DNA of 64,000 bases, taken from Romboutsia_E sp900604535 (GTDB lineage: Bacteria > Bacillota > Clostridia > Peptostreptococcales > Peptostreptococcaceae). Both the position numbers and the translations under genes were made by a program. The first letter of the stretch is position 1; the number at the start of each line of letters is the position of its first letter. The notes beneath the pieces are model-generated. The model was not told where the DNA came from, searched no databases, and saw only the letters and a program-made list of their open reading frames with translations. Location of the stretch: positions 124,001 through 188,000 of the forward strand of contig NZ_UWOT01000003.1 of NCBI RefSeq assembly GCF_900604535.1. The letters run 5' to 3'. This document shows positions 9,209-17,288 of this stretch, in pieces.

Positions 9209-9409
9209 TTATAAAAATGATTATTTGAGATAAATTTATTATATTTGAAAATTATAAAATACACGATATATTATTTTATTACCAAATTTAAAAATTTAAA
9301 TAAAATTTGCCCATCAACAAATTTATATTTTTATATAAAGAAGGAATTAAATTAATATATTGTGTAGATATTAATTATTATATTATGAAAATTGAAGGGA
9401 GATAGAAAT

Positions 9410-10723
9410 ATGTCAGTTATAGAAGCTGTATACGCTAGAGAAGTATTAGATTCAAGAGGGAATCCAACTGTTGAGGTTGAAGTAACATTACAAAGCGGAA
9501 CTATGGGGAGAGCAATAGTACCATCAGGAGCATCTACAGGAGCTTTCGAAGCGGTAGAATTAAGAGATGGAGATAAAGGAAGATACATCGGTAAAGGTGT
9601 AGAAAAAGCTGTTAACAATGTAAATGAAATAATAGCACCAGAATTAGAAGGAATGGACTGCTTTGACCAACCAGGAATAGATGCAGTTATGATAGAATTA
9701 GACGGAACTCACAACAAGGGTAAATTAGGAGCTAATGCTATACTTGGAGTTTCTATGGCTGTAGCAAGAGCTGCTGCTGAAGAATTAGGATTACCATTAT
9801 TCCAATACATAGGTGGAGTAAATGCTAAGCAATTACCAGTACCAATGATGAACATATTAAACGGTGGAGAACATGCTGATAACAACGTTGATGTTCAAGA
9901 ATTCATGATATTACCAGTAGGAGCTAAATCATTCAAAGAAGGATTAAGAATGGGAGCAGAAGTATTCCATTCATTAAAGAAAGTTCTAGGAGAAAAAGGT
10001 CTTGCTTGTGGTGTAGGTGATGAAGGTGGATTCGCTCCAAACTTAGGATCAAACAGAGAAGCTTTAGAATTAATAGTTGAAGCTATAGAAAAAGCTGGAT
10101 ACAAGCCAGGAGATGACGTAAGATTAGGTCTTGACGTTGCTGCTACAGAAATGTACAACAAAGAAACTAAGAAATATGTTTTAGCTGGAGAAGGAAAAGA
10201 ATTAACAGCTGAACAAATGGTTGATTTATATGAAGATTGGGCAAATAACTTCCCAATAGTAACAATAGAAGATGGTCTTGATGAAGAAGACTGGGACGGA
10301 TGGAAAGTATTAACTGAAAGATTAGGAAAGAAAATACAATTAGTTGGAGACGATTTATTCGTTACTAACACTGAAAGATTAGAAAGAGGAATAGATGCAG
10401 GTGTTGCAAACTCTATACTAATAAAAGTTAACCAAATAGGTACAATAACTGAAACTTTAGATGCTATAGAAATGGCAAAGAGAGCTGGATACACTGCAGT
10501 TATATCTCATAGATCAGGAGAAACAGAAGATACTACTATAGCTGACTTAGCTGTAGCTGTAAATGCTGGACAAATAAAAACTGGTGCTCCATCAAGAACT
10601 GATAGAGTAGCTAAATACAACCAATTATTAAGAATAGAAGAAATGGTTGGAGAACAAGCTAGATATTGTGGAATGAAATCTTTCTACAATTTAAAAGATG
10701 AATCAAAAATATTAGTAAAATAA
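9410..10723 (+). CDS. eno: Enolase (glycolytic cluster copy)
   Basis: Converts 2-phosphoglycerate to phosphoenolpyruvate with Mg2+. The 437-residue protein has the enolase N-terminal domain and a C-terminal barrel with GDEGGFAPN, the metal-binding DVAATE and TIEDGLDEEDW, and the signature LIKVNQIGTITETLDAI. An in-frame TTG at 9392 is rejected because AAGGGAG lies between it and ATG 9410. From about 9726 to 10675 the DNA is nearly identical to the second enolase gene. The C-terminus is seven residues longer than that copy (DESKILVK tail). A strong terminator follows. Confidence 0.97.
   Translation: MSVIEAVYAREVLDSRGNPTVEVEVTLQSGTMGRAIVPSGASTGAFEAVELRDGDKGRYIGKGVEKAVNNVNEIIAPELEGMDCFDQPGIDAVMIELDGTHNKGKLGANAILGVSMAVARAAAEELGLPLFQYIGGVNAKQLPVPMMNILNGGEHADNNVDVQEFMILPVGAKSFKEGLRMGAEVFHSLKKVLGEKGLACGVGDEGGFAPNLGSNREALELIVEAIEKAGYKPGDDVRLGLDVAATEMYNKETKKYVLAGEGKELTAEQMVDLYEDWANNFPIVTIEDGLDEEDWDGWKVLTERLGKKIQLVGDDLFVTNTERLERGIDAGVANSILIKVNQIGTITETLDAIEMAKRAGYTAVISHRSGETEDTTIADLAVAVNAGQIKTGAPSRTDRVAKYNQLLRIEEMVGEQARYCGMKSFYNLKDESKILVK
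9726..10675 (+). repeat. Near-identical enolase tract, copy 1
   Basis: This stretch is repeated at 22665-23614 with a constant offset of 12,939 bp. By eye I found only two differences over 950 bp, both silent: 9970 T against C, and 9985 T against C. The first 310 bp of the two genes and their flanks are clearly diverged. A sharp identity boundary inside an open frame is the pattern left by gene conversion. Confidence 0.9.
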
Positions 10724-10739
10724 TATTAAGATATAATAA

Positions 10740-10776
10740 CTAAGCCTATATAATTTTTATATAGGCTTAGTTTTTT
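10740..10776 (+). terminator. Rho-independent terminator after eno
   Basis: CTAAGCCTATATA at 10740-10752 pairs with TATATAGGCTTAG at 10758-10770, followed by six Ts. It closes the glycolytic cluster. Confidence 0.9.
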
Positions 10777-10903
10777 GTTTTAAAATAACTACTTAAGAAT
10801 CTTATTATGAAGATGAAATGAATATTAATTATAAATAGGTATGTAATATTTTATAAAAATGCATATAAAGAACACCAAATCTATGCAAAAATATAAAAAA
10901 ACA

Positions 10904-10957
10904 TGTTAAAATTTAGTCAAATGAACGATGAAAGTGAATTTGGAAAACGTTTATAAT
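10904..10957 (+). promoter_or_regulatory. Probable CdaR operator and promoter of the GntP permease gene
   Basis: A 28-bp motif at 10904-10931 (blocks TGTTAAA, TTTAGTCAAA and AACGATGA) matches 24 of 28 positions with the one at 15543-15570 ahead of garD. In both cases a TATAAT -10 element follows about 20 bp further on (10952-10957) and no good -35 hexamer is present, as expected for an activator-dependent promoter. A cre-like TGGAAAACGTTT at 10941-10952 overlaps the promoter, suggesting CcpA control. No other gene lies in the 353-bp gap 10724-11076. Confidence 0.65.
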
Positions 10958-11076
10958 ATAAGTATAAAGCATAGGTTTTCCAAAATAAAATTGAGGAATT
11001 TTGGAGAATATTAGAGATAATTTAACTGTAATTTTAAATGTTAAAAAAAAAGCAATTATAGGGGGAGGAGTAATTT

Positions 11077-12453
11077 ATGACAGAGGTAAGTAGTACACAG
11101 ATGATTTTAGGGCTAGTAATAGGGATTGGAGTATTAATATTCCTATCTATGAAAACAAAGGTACATACATTTTTAGCACTAATTTTTGCAGCAATGATAA
11201 CTGGATTAATTGGGGGAATGGATGTATCATCAGTATTATCTTCAATAACAACGGGATTTGGGAACACATTAAGTAGTACAGGTATCATAATAGGTTTAGG
11301 AGTAATGATGGGAGCAGTTCTTGAAAAATCGGGAGCAGCAGAGCAGCTAGCTTTCTCTGTAATAAAACTTGTAGGTAAGAAAAAAGAAGAATGGGCACTT
11401 GGAATTACAGGATATATAGTTTCAATACCAGTATTTGCAGATTCAGCTCTTGTAATACTAACGCCACTTGCGAAAGCACTTTCTAAAGTTAGTGGTAAAT
11501 CAGCTGTAAGTTTAGGTTTATCATTAGCTATAGGTCTTCAACTTACACATACTTTTGTACCTCCTACACCAGGACCTTTAACAGTAGCAGGGTTATTAGG
11601 AGTAGATGTTGGTATGATGATACTATCAGGTGTACTTGTAACAATAATACCATTCATAGTGTGTATATTCTATTGTAAATGGATGGGAACAAAAGTATAT
11701 CAAATTCCAAATGATAGCGGAGATGGATATACTAAAAAAGAATTTAAAAAAGAATACATAAAAGAAATAGAAAATGTAGAGGAATTAATGAAAAATAAAG
11801 ATTTACCACCATTATTAATGTCAATATTACCAATATTAGTTCCATTAGTAATGATATTTGCGAATACTATATGTAGCTTTGCAGGGATAGAGTATCAAAT
11901 AATAACTTTCATAGGTTCTCCAATAGTAGCTTTATCAGTTGGTGTTCTTATAGCAGTTTATGGTCTTGCAAGAGATAAAGATAAATCAACTGTTATGAGT
12001 TATATGGAAGATGGAATAAAATCAACTGGTATGATAATGTTAATTACTGGTGCTGGAGGAGCATTAGGATTTATAGTTAGGGATTCTGGAATAGGAACAG
12101 CTTTAGGGGAATTAGTTCTAAATTTACCGATTCCTGCAATATTAATACCATTTATAATAGCAGCATTAATGAGAATAGCTTTAGGAAGTGCAACTGTTGC
12201 ATTAACTACAGCAGCAACATTAACAGCTCCATTATTATCAGTAGTTGGCCTTGATCCGATAATAGCAGCTATGGCAACTTGTGCTGGTGGAGTAGCATTT
12301 AGTTACTTCAATGATAGTGGATTCTGGGTATTCAATGGAATGTATGGATTGAAAGAAATGAAAGATCAAATGTATGCTAAATTCGGTGTATCTATGGTTG
12401 GTTCATTAACAGCTTTAGCTATAGTAATAATAGCAAATATGTTATTCTTCTAA
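11077..12453 (+). CDS. GntP-family permease, probable hexarate or glycerate importer
   Basis: Integral membrane proton-coupled symporter of the gluconate permease (GntP) family. The 458-residue protein is almost entirely hydrophobic, with about 12 to 14 membrane segments and a charged cytoplasmic loop around residues 210-245. GntP motifs visible include LTHTFVPPTPGPL and ALGSATVALTTAA. The neighbouring genes break down galactarate and glucarate, and its promoter shares the 28-bp motif with garD, so import of these diacids or glycerate is inferred rather than gluconate itself. The ATG follows GGGGGAGGAG. A terminator follows the gene. Confidence 0.9.
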   Translation: MTEVSSTQMILGLVIGIGVLIFLSMKTKVHTFLALIFAAMITGLIGGMDVSSVLSSITTGFGNTLSSTGIIIGLGVMMGAVLEKSGAAEQLAFSVIKLVGKKKEEWALGITGYIVSIPVFADSALVILTPLAKALSKVSGKSAVSLGLSLAIGLQLTHTFVPPTPGPLTVAGLLGVDVGMMILSGVLVTIIPFIVCIFYCKWMGTKVYQIPNDSGDGYTKKEFKKEYIKEIENVEELMKNKDLPPLLMSILPILVPLVMIFANTICSFAGIEYQIITFIGSPIVALSVGVLIAVYGLARDKDKSTVMSYMEDGIKSTGMIMLITGAGGALGFIVRDSGIGTALGELVLNLPIPAILIPFIIAALMRIALGSATVALTTAATLTAPLLSVVGLDPIIAAMATCAGGVAFSYFNDSGFWVFNGMYGLKEMKDQMYAKFGVSMVGSLTALAIVIIANMLFF

Positions 12454-12466
12454 AAATAATATATAG

Positions 12467-12500
12467 ATAGCGATAAACTTATGTTTATCGCTATTTTTTT
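12467..12500 (+). terminator. Terminator after the GntP gene
   Basis: ATAGCGATAAAC at 12467-12478 pairs with GTTTATCGCTAT at 12483-12494, followed by a run of Ts. Confidence 0.9.
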
Positions 12501-12658
12501 ATGTATGTATTTAACTTTAAATAAGGAACTAAATTTATAATTAATTAATATAATAAAGTATCAACATGGACATAATGAGTATATAGTAGATTATTAGTAT
12601 TGTATTTAGTATACATAGCTAAAGATTTTAAAATTATAATACAAGGAGGTCTTGTAAA

Positions 12659-12826
12659 GTGAATGAACTTAACAAGAATTTGACAAGCCAAGAAAAAGAG
12701 TTAGTAATAAATTTACTAAATAATGAAATATTACAAATGGCAAGAGGAATTGAGTTCAGACAAGACAAAAAAGAAGTAATGGAAAAACTTAAATCATATA
12801 CTGATTTATTAGATAAAATTAATTAA
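12659..12826 (+). CDS. Small protein of unknown function (55 residues)
   Basis: A GTG-initiated 55-codon frame begins MNELNKNLTSQEKE and ends with TAA at 12824-12826. A strong AGGAGG lies at 12643-12648, and a terminator hairpin follows at 12841-12883, so the gene is bracketed as a separate transcript. The product is highly charged, probably alpha-helical and soluble, with no signal peptide or membrane segment and no motif I recognise. It sits between the diacid permease and glycerate kinase genes; a link to that pathway is only by position. Confidence 0.75.
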   Translation: MNELNKNLTSQEKELVINLLNNEILQMARGIEFRQDKKEVMEKLKSYTDLLDKIN

Positions 12827-12840
12827 TTATTATATTGAAT

Positions 12841-12883
12841 AAAAAATAGCTATATTTCTATATTGAGATATAGCTATTTTTTA
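12841..12883 (+). terminator. Terminator after the small ORF
   Basis: AAAAAATAGCTATAT at 12841-12855 is complementary to the segment ending in ATATAGCTATTTTTT. The hairpin is symmetrical in A and T and could act in both directions. Confidence 0.85.
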
Positions 12884-13035
12884 TTAGCAATTTATATTTA
12901 GAAATAATGTTAAAATGTTGAAATGCACAAATTAATAGACTAACATATAAGGTTATAAACGAAAATAATGTAGATATGTTTAGATTCATATATAATTACA
13001 GTATTTTTATACTAATTTTAACTATTTAAAGTGTC

Positions 13036-13051
13036 TTGTGCATAAGCACAA
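13036..13051 (+). promoter_or_regulatory. Perfect palindrome upstream of glycerate kinase
   Basis: TTGTGC and GCACAA flank an ATAA spacer, a 6+4+6 palindrome about 100 bp ahead of the garK start. It has the size of a dimeric repressor site. The regulator is unknown. Apart from this and the terminator at 12841-12883, the 320-bp gap 12827-13146 is plain AT-rich DNA. Confidence 0.4.
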
Positions 13052-13146
13052 TAAATTCTTAATTATATTAGTAAACTGCCGATGAAAACGATATTAAAAT
13101 AATTTAAAATAATATATATAAAATAAAAAGATTTTGGGGGGATGGT

Positions 13147-14274
13147 ATGAAATTTGTATTGGCACCGGACTCATTTAAGGAGAGTTTGACAGCAAAAGAA
13201 GTAGCAGATGCTATGGAAATTGGTATAAAGAAAGTATTGCCTGATGCGGAATGTATTAAGGTTCCTATGGCAGATGGTGGAGAAGGAACAGTTCAATCTT
13301 TAGTAGATGGAACCGAAGGTAAGATTTATGAGGTGAGAGTAATTGGTCCTTTAGGAGAAATGGTAAATGCTAGATATGGAATTTTAGGAGATAATGAAAC
13401 TGCTGTAATAGAAATGGCAGAAGCTAGTGGCATTCATTATGTAGAGAAAGAAAAAAGAAATCCTTTAATTACAACAACATTTGGAACAGGAGAAGTTATA
13501 AAAGCTGCATTAGATAAAGGTGTTAAAAAGATAATAATAGGAATAGGTGGAAGTGCTACTAATGATGGTGGTGCTGGTATGATACAAGCTTTAGGAGGCA
13601 GACTTTTAGATAAAGAAGGAAATGATTTATTTTTTGGTGGTGGATCATTAGATAAACTGCATAAAATAGATTTAAGTAATTTTGATAAAAGAATAAGTGA
13701 AATAGATATAGAAGTAGCATGTGATGTAAGCAATCCTCTTACAGGAGATGAAGGTGCATCTGCAATTTTTGGACCTCAAAAAGGTGCAACAGAAGAATTA
13801 ATAAAAATTCTAGATAAAAATCTTAGTCATTATGCACAAATTGTTAAAGAACAATTAGGAAAAGATATGTCAAATGAAAAAGGTGCAGGAGCTGCTGGTG
13901 GATTAGGATTTGCTTTATTAGCATTTTGTAATGGTCACCTTAAACCAGGTATAGATATTGTTATAAAGTACTCAAACTTAGATGAAAAAGTTCAAGGAGC
14001 TTCATATATAATAACTGGAGAAGGAAGTATAGATAGACAAACTAAATTTGGAAAAACACCATATGGTGTAGCACAAGTTGCTAAAAAATATGATATACCA
14101 GTAATTGCAGTAGCTGGAAATGTTGGAAGTGGTGTAGAAGAATTATATGAATTGGGATTTAATTCTATTTTATCAATAATGCCAGGTGTAATGACATTAG
14201 AAAAAGCTTTAAACTCAGGAAAAGAAAATATAGAGAATACAGTAGAGAATATTGTACGATTATTAACTATTTAA
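13147..14274 (+). CDS. garK: Glycerate 2-kinase (GarK/GlxK family)
   Basis: Phosphorylates D-glycerate with ATP; members of this family (E. coli GarK and GlxK) form 2-phosphoglycerate. The 375 residues fit the family. Visible motifs are the N-terminal FVLAPDSFKESLTA, MADGGEGTV, the glycine-rich IGIGGSATNDGGAGM, and ITGEGSIDRQT. It lies beside the hexarate genes whose last step (GarR) makes glycerate. 2-phosphoglycerate then needs only enolase and pyruvate kinase, both of which have extra copies downstream. A GGGGGG ribosome site precedes the ATG. A diverged paralogue is at 24018. Confidence 0.93.
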   Translation: MKFVLAPDSFKESLTAKEVADAMEIGIKKVLPDAECIKVPMADGGEGTVQSLVDGTEGKIYEVRVIGPLGEMVNARYGILGDNETAVIEMAEASGIHYVEKEKRNPLITTTFGTGEVIKAALDKGVKKIIIGIGGSATNDGGAGMIQALGGRLLDKEGNDLFFGGGSLDKLHKIDLSNFDKRISEIDIEVACDVSNPLTGDEGASAIFGPQKGATEELIKILDKNLSHYAQIVKEQLGKDMSNEKGAGAAGGLGFALLAFCNGHLKPGIDIVIKYSNLDEKVQGASYIITGEGSIDRQTKFGKTPYGVAQVAKKYDIPVIAVAGNVGSGVEELYELGFNSILSIMPGVMTLEKALNSGKENIENTVENIVRLLTI

Positions 14275-14458
14275 AAATGTTTACTTATAACCTAGATGTA
14301 CTATGCTAAATTTATTATTATAAAAAAGATTGTTAAAAAAATAATAAAATCTATGTACTATTGGGATGTATTATAGTAAAATCGATATTAAATAAAACAA
14401 TTGTACAAATCTACAAAAAAAGTTTATTTACTATGGATAATAAATAGGGGGACATAGA

Positions 14459-15517
14459 ATGCATAGTATAGATAGTAAAATAGCTCAGGATATAGTTAAT
14501 AGAGTTATGAAGGTTATACCATATAATGTAAATATTATGAACCAAGAAGGTGTAATAATTGCAAGTGGAGATAGAAGTAGATTAAACAAGATACATAGTG
14601 GGGCTTTATTGGTTTTAGAAAAAAATAAAAGTGTAGAAATACACAAAAACACTGATAAAGAAAAGGCTGGTATAAATTTACCTATAATATTTTCAAATGA
14701 AATGATAGGAGTAATAGGGGTTACAGGTAATCCTGATGATATAAGGCAATTTGGTGAGCTAGTAAGAATAACAGCTGAACTTTTGGTAAATGAACACTTT
14801 ACATTTTCTAAGAAAAAGGCGTTTGAAATGCATAGAGATAAATTCTTTTATGAGTTAACTCAACTAGAAGGGGAGTATAGCGAAGAAATAAAAAGAGAAT
14901 CTATTGAGCTAGGAATAGACTTAGATATACCAAGAATTGCACTTGTTATAAATATAAAAAATAAAGATTTTAACTACTATTTAAAAATAAAAGATAAACT
15001 ATGGATGTTCTTAGAAAAACAAGAATTTATAATAGAGTATTTTGAGAATACACTAGTTGTACTTGTTAATACACCATCGAAGCAAAATATAATTATAGAT
15101 ATTTTATCTCAAGAAGAACTAGATATAGGAGTTAGTTTAAAAGAAAATCTTATATCAACAGCTGTTAAACAAGGGGACTTAGCTATAAAAGTAGGTAAAA
15201 CTTTGAGTAAAAATGAAAAGGTTCTAAAGTATGAAGAACTATATTTTTTGTCAACTTTAACAACTTGTAAAGGAAATGAGATATTAAAAAGGCATATGGA
15301 AATCTTGAAAAATGAAGGTAATAAATTAGATTTAATAGATACAATATTATCTTATATAGAAAACAGTGGAGAGATAAATACAATCTCTAAAAACCTTAAT
15401 ATTCACAGGAATACACTTAATTATAGATTAGAAAAAATATATTCATTAACAGGTAAAAATCCTAAAAACTTTTTAGATTTATTGGAATTATATACATCAT
15501 ATATACTTTATAATTAA
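14459..15517 (+). CDS. cdaR: Sugar diacid utilisation regulator (CdaR/SdaR type)
   Basis: Transcriptional activator of glucarate, galactarate and glycerate genes in the E. coli model. The 352-residue protein has an N-terminal putative diacid-recognition domain (about residues 3-135; IMNQEGVIIASGD is typical) and a C-terminal PucR/HTH_30 DNA-binding domain (NTISKNLNIHRNTLNYRLEKI at about 305-325). The ATG follows a GGGGG ribosome site. It lies between garK and garD, and both putative target promoters carry the same 28-bp motif. The 184-bp leader 14275-14458 contains two GATGTAYTAT-like repeats (near 14297 and 14364) of unknown meaning. Confidence 0.9.
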   Translation: MHSIDSKIAQDIVNRVMKVIPYNVNIMNQEGVIIASGDRSRLNKIHSGALLVLEKNKSVEIHKNTDKEKAGINLPIIFSNEMIGVIGVTGNPDDIRQFGELVRITAELLVNEHFTFSKKKAFEMHRDKFFYELTQLEGEYSEEIKRESIELGIDLDIPRIALVINIKNKDFNYYLKIKDKLWMFLEKQEFIIEYFENTLVVLVNTPSKQNIIIDILSQEELDIGVSLKENLISTAVKQGDLAIKVGKTLSKNEKVLKYEELYFLSTLTTCKGNEILKRHMEILKNEGNKLDLIDTILSYIENSGEINTISKNLNIHRNTLNYRLEKIYSLTGKNPKNFLDLLELYTSYILYN

Positions 15518-15542
15518 GATTGTGCAAGTGAACAAAAAAGAA

Positions 15543-15595
15543 TGTTAAAGTTTGGTCAAAGAAACGATGATTACAATATATGGAAGTTTTATAAT
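15543..15595 (+). promoter_or_regulatory. Probable CdaR operator and promoter of garD-gudD-(dapA-like)-garR
   Basis: A 28-bp motif at 15543-15570 matches the one at 10904-10931 at 24 of 28 positions, including TTAAA, GTCAAA and AACGATGA. A TATAAT -10 element follows at 15590-15595 without a recognisable -35 hexamer. It begins 25 bp after the cdaR stop codon. Confidence 0.65.
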
Positions 15596-15667
15596 AAAAA
15601 TATAGAAAGATAACTAAAAATAAGTAATCAGCTAAGCATATTAGTATATATGAAAAAGAGGGATGAT

Positions 15668-17200
15668 ATGGAGAATAAAGTAGCTAATGAAAAACAACCT
15701 CTATACATAAAAGTTAATCCTAAGGATAACGTTGCCATAATCGTTAATCAAGGAGGATTAAGTAAAGGGACTGTTTTTCCAGATGGATTAGAATTACTTC
15801 AAGATATACCAGAAGCTAATAAAGTAACTCTTGAAAATATAAAAAAAGAAGAGCCAATAATCAGGTACGGTGAAGTAATCGGATATGCAACAGAAGATAT
15901 ACAAAAAGGAAGTTGGTTAAGAGAAGATAGGGTAATCTTACCAAGAGCATATTCTTTAGATGAACTTAAAAGTGAATGTATAGAAAATGACTTAGAGCCG
16001 CTTGAAGGATATACTTTCATGGGATATAAAAATTCTGATGGTAGTGTAGGAACCAAAAATATATTAGGGATAACGACTACGGTGCAATGTTCGGAAGGTG
16101 TTCTAAATGTTGCTGTAGATAGATTAAAAAGAGAAGTATTACCAAAATATGAAAATGTAGATGACATAATAGCTTTAAACCATCTTTATGGATGTGGAGT
16201 AGCTATAAAAGGTAAAGGTGCAGAAGTTCCTATAAGAACTATAAAAAATCTTGCTAAAAATGCTAACTTTGGAGGGGAGATATTAACAGTATCGCTAGGT
16301 TGTGAGAAATTAGTACCAGATATGTTATTTCCTGAGTTAGAAAAGGAAAACCTTGTTATACTACAAGATTGTCATGGATTTAATGCTATGGTTGAAGAAA
16401 TAATGGCTAAGGCTGAAGCTAAACTAAAAAAACTGAATGAGAGAACTAGGGTAGAATGTCCAGTATCTGATTTAGTAGTTGGGCTTCAATGTGGAGGAAG
16501 TGATGCTTTCTCTGGAGTTACGGCAAATCCGGCAGTAGGATATGCAGCGGACTTATTAGTAAGAGCAGGAGCTAAGGTAATATTCTCTGAAGTTACTGAA
16601 ATAAGAGATGCAGTTCATTTATTAGCACCAAGAACTGTTAATGAAGAAGTGCTTTCAAAACTTGTATATGAAATGAAATGGTACGATAACTACTTAGAAC
16701 AAGCTGATGTCGATAGAGATGCTAATCCATCTCCAGGGAACAAAAAAGGTGGATTATCAAATGTAGTTGATAAAGCCTTAGGTTCAGTAGCGAAATCAGG
16801 TAGTACTAGAATAGTAGATGTACTATCTCCTGGTGAAAGAGTTAGAAAACATGGTATGACATATGCAGCTACTCCAGCAAGTGACTTTGTATGTGGTACT
16901 CAACAATTAGCATCAGGAATAACAATGCAAGTATTTACAACTGGAAGAGGAACTACATATAACTTAAATGTATCTCCAGTAATCAAGGTATCAACAAACT
17001 CAACACTTAAAGAAAAATGGTTTGATTTAATAGATGTAGACGCAGGACGAATTGCAACAGGTCAAAAAACAATAGAAGAAGTGGGTTGGGAAATATTCAA
17101 TTTAATATTAGATGTTGCAAGTGATAAACAAAAAACTTATGCAGATCAACATAAAATATATAATGCATTAGCAGTGTTTAATCCTGCACCAGTAACTTGA
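15668..17200 (+). CDS. garD: Galactarate dehydratase
   Basis: Dehydrates galactarate (meso-galactaric acid) to 5-dehydro-4-deoxy-D-glucarate. The 510-residue protein matches the UxaA/GarD family length. An N-terminal SAF-like domain (about residues 10-95) precedes the larger catalytic part, which contains GYKNSDGSVGTKN, GLQCGGSDAFSG and HGMTYAATPASD with conserved Cys and His residues for metal binding. An in-frame ATG at 15650 has no ribosome site, while AAAGAGGGA at 15655-15663 fits ATG 15668. It is the first gene of the hexarate operon. Confidence 0.93.
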   Translation: MENKVANEKQPLYIKVNPKDNVAIIVNQGGLSKGTVFPDGLELLQDIPEANKVTLENIKKEEPIIRYGEVIGYATEDIQKGSWLREDRVILPRAYSLDELKSECIENDLEPLEGYTFMGYKNSDGSVGTKNILGITTTVQCSEGVLNVAVDRLKREVLPKYENVDDIIALNHLYGCGVAIKGKGAEVPIRTIKNLAKNANFGGEILTVSLGCEKLVPDMLFPELEKENLVILQDCHGFNAMVEEIMAKAEAKLKKLNERTRVECPVSDLVVGLQCGGSDAFSGVTANPAVGYAADLLVRAGAKVIFSEVTEIRDAVHLLAPRTVNEEVLSKLVYEMKWYDNYLEQADVDRDANPSPGNKKGGLSNVVDKALGSVAKSGSTRIVDVLSPGERVRKHGMTYAATPASDFVCGTQQLASGITMQVFTTGRGTTYNLNVSPVIKVSTNSTLKEKWFDLIDVDAGRIATGQKTIEEVGWEIFNLILDVASDKQKTYADQHKIYNALAVFNPAPVT

Positions 17201-17288
17201 TTTAAAAAAGTAAGTTAATTTAAATTTAAAATAGATAAATAACATTAATTTGATGAAATAAATATAACTTTTAGGGGGAAAATTTACG

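Noticed and set aside
9895..10494. 199-residue minus-strand open frame inside eno (and its twin at 22834-23433)
   Set aside because: It is a shadow of the enolase reading frame; it has no ribosome site and its identity to the twin simply reflects the conserved eno DNA.
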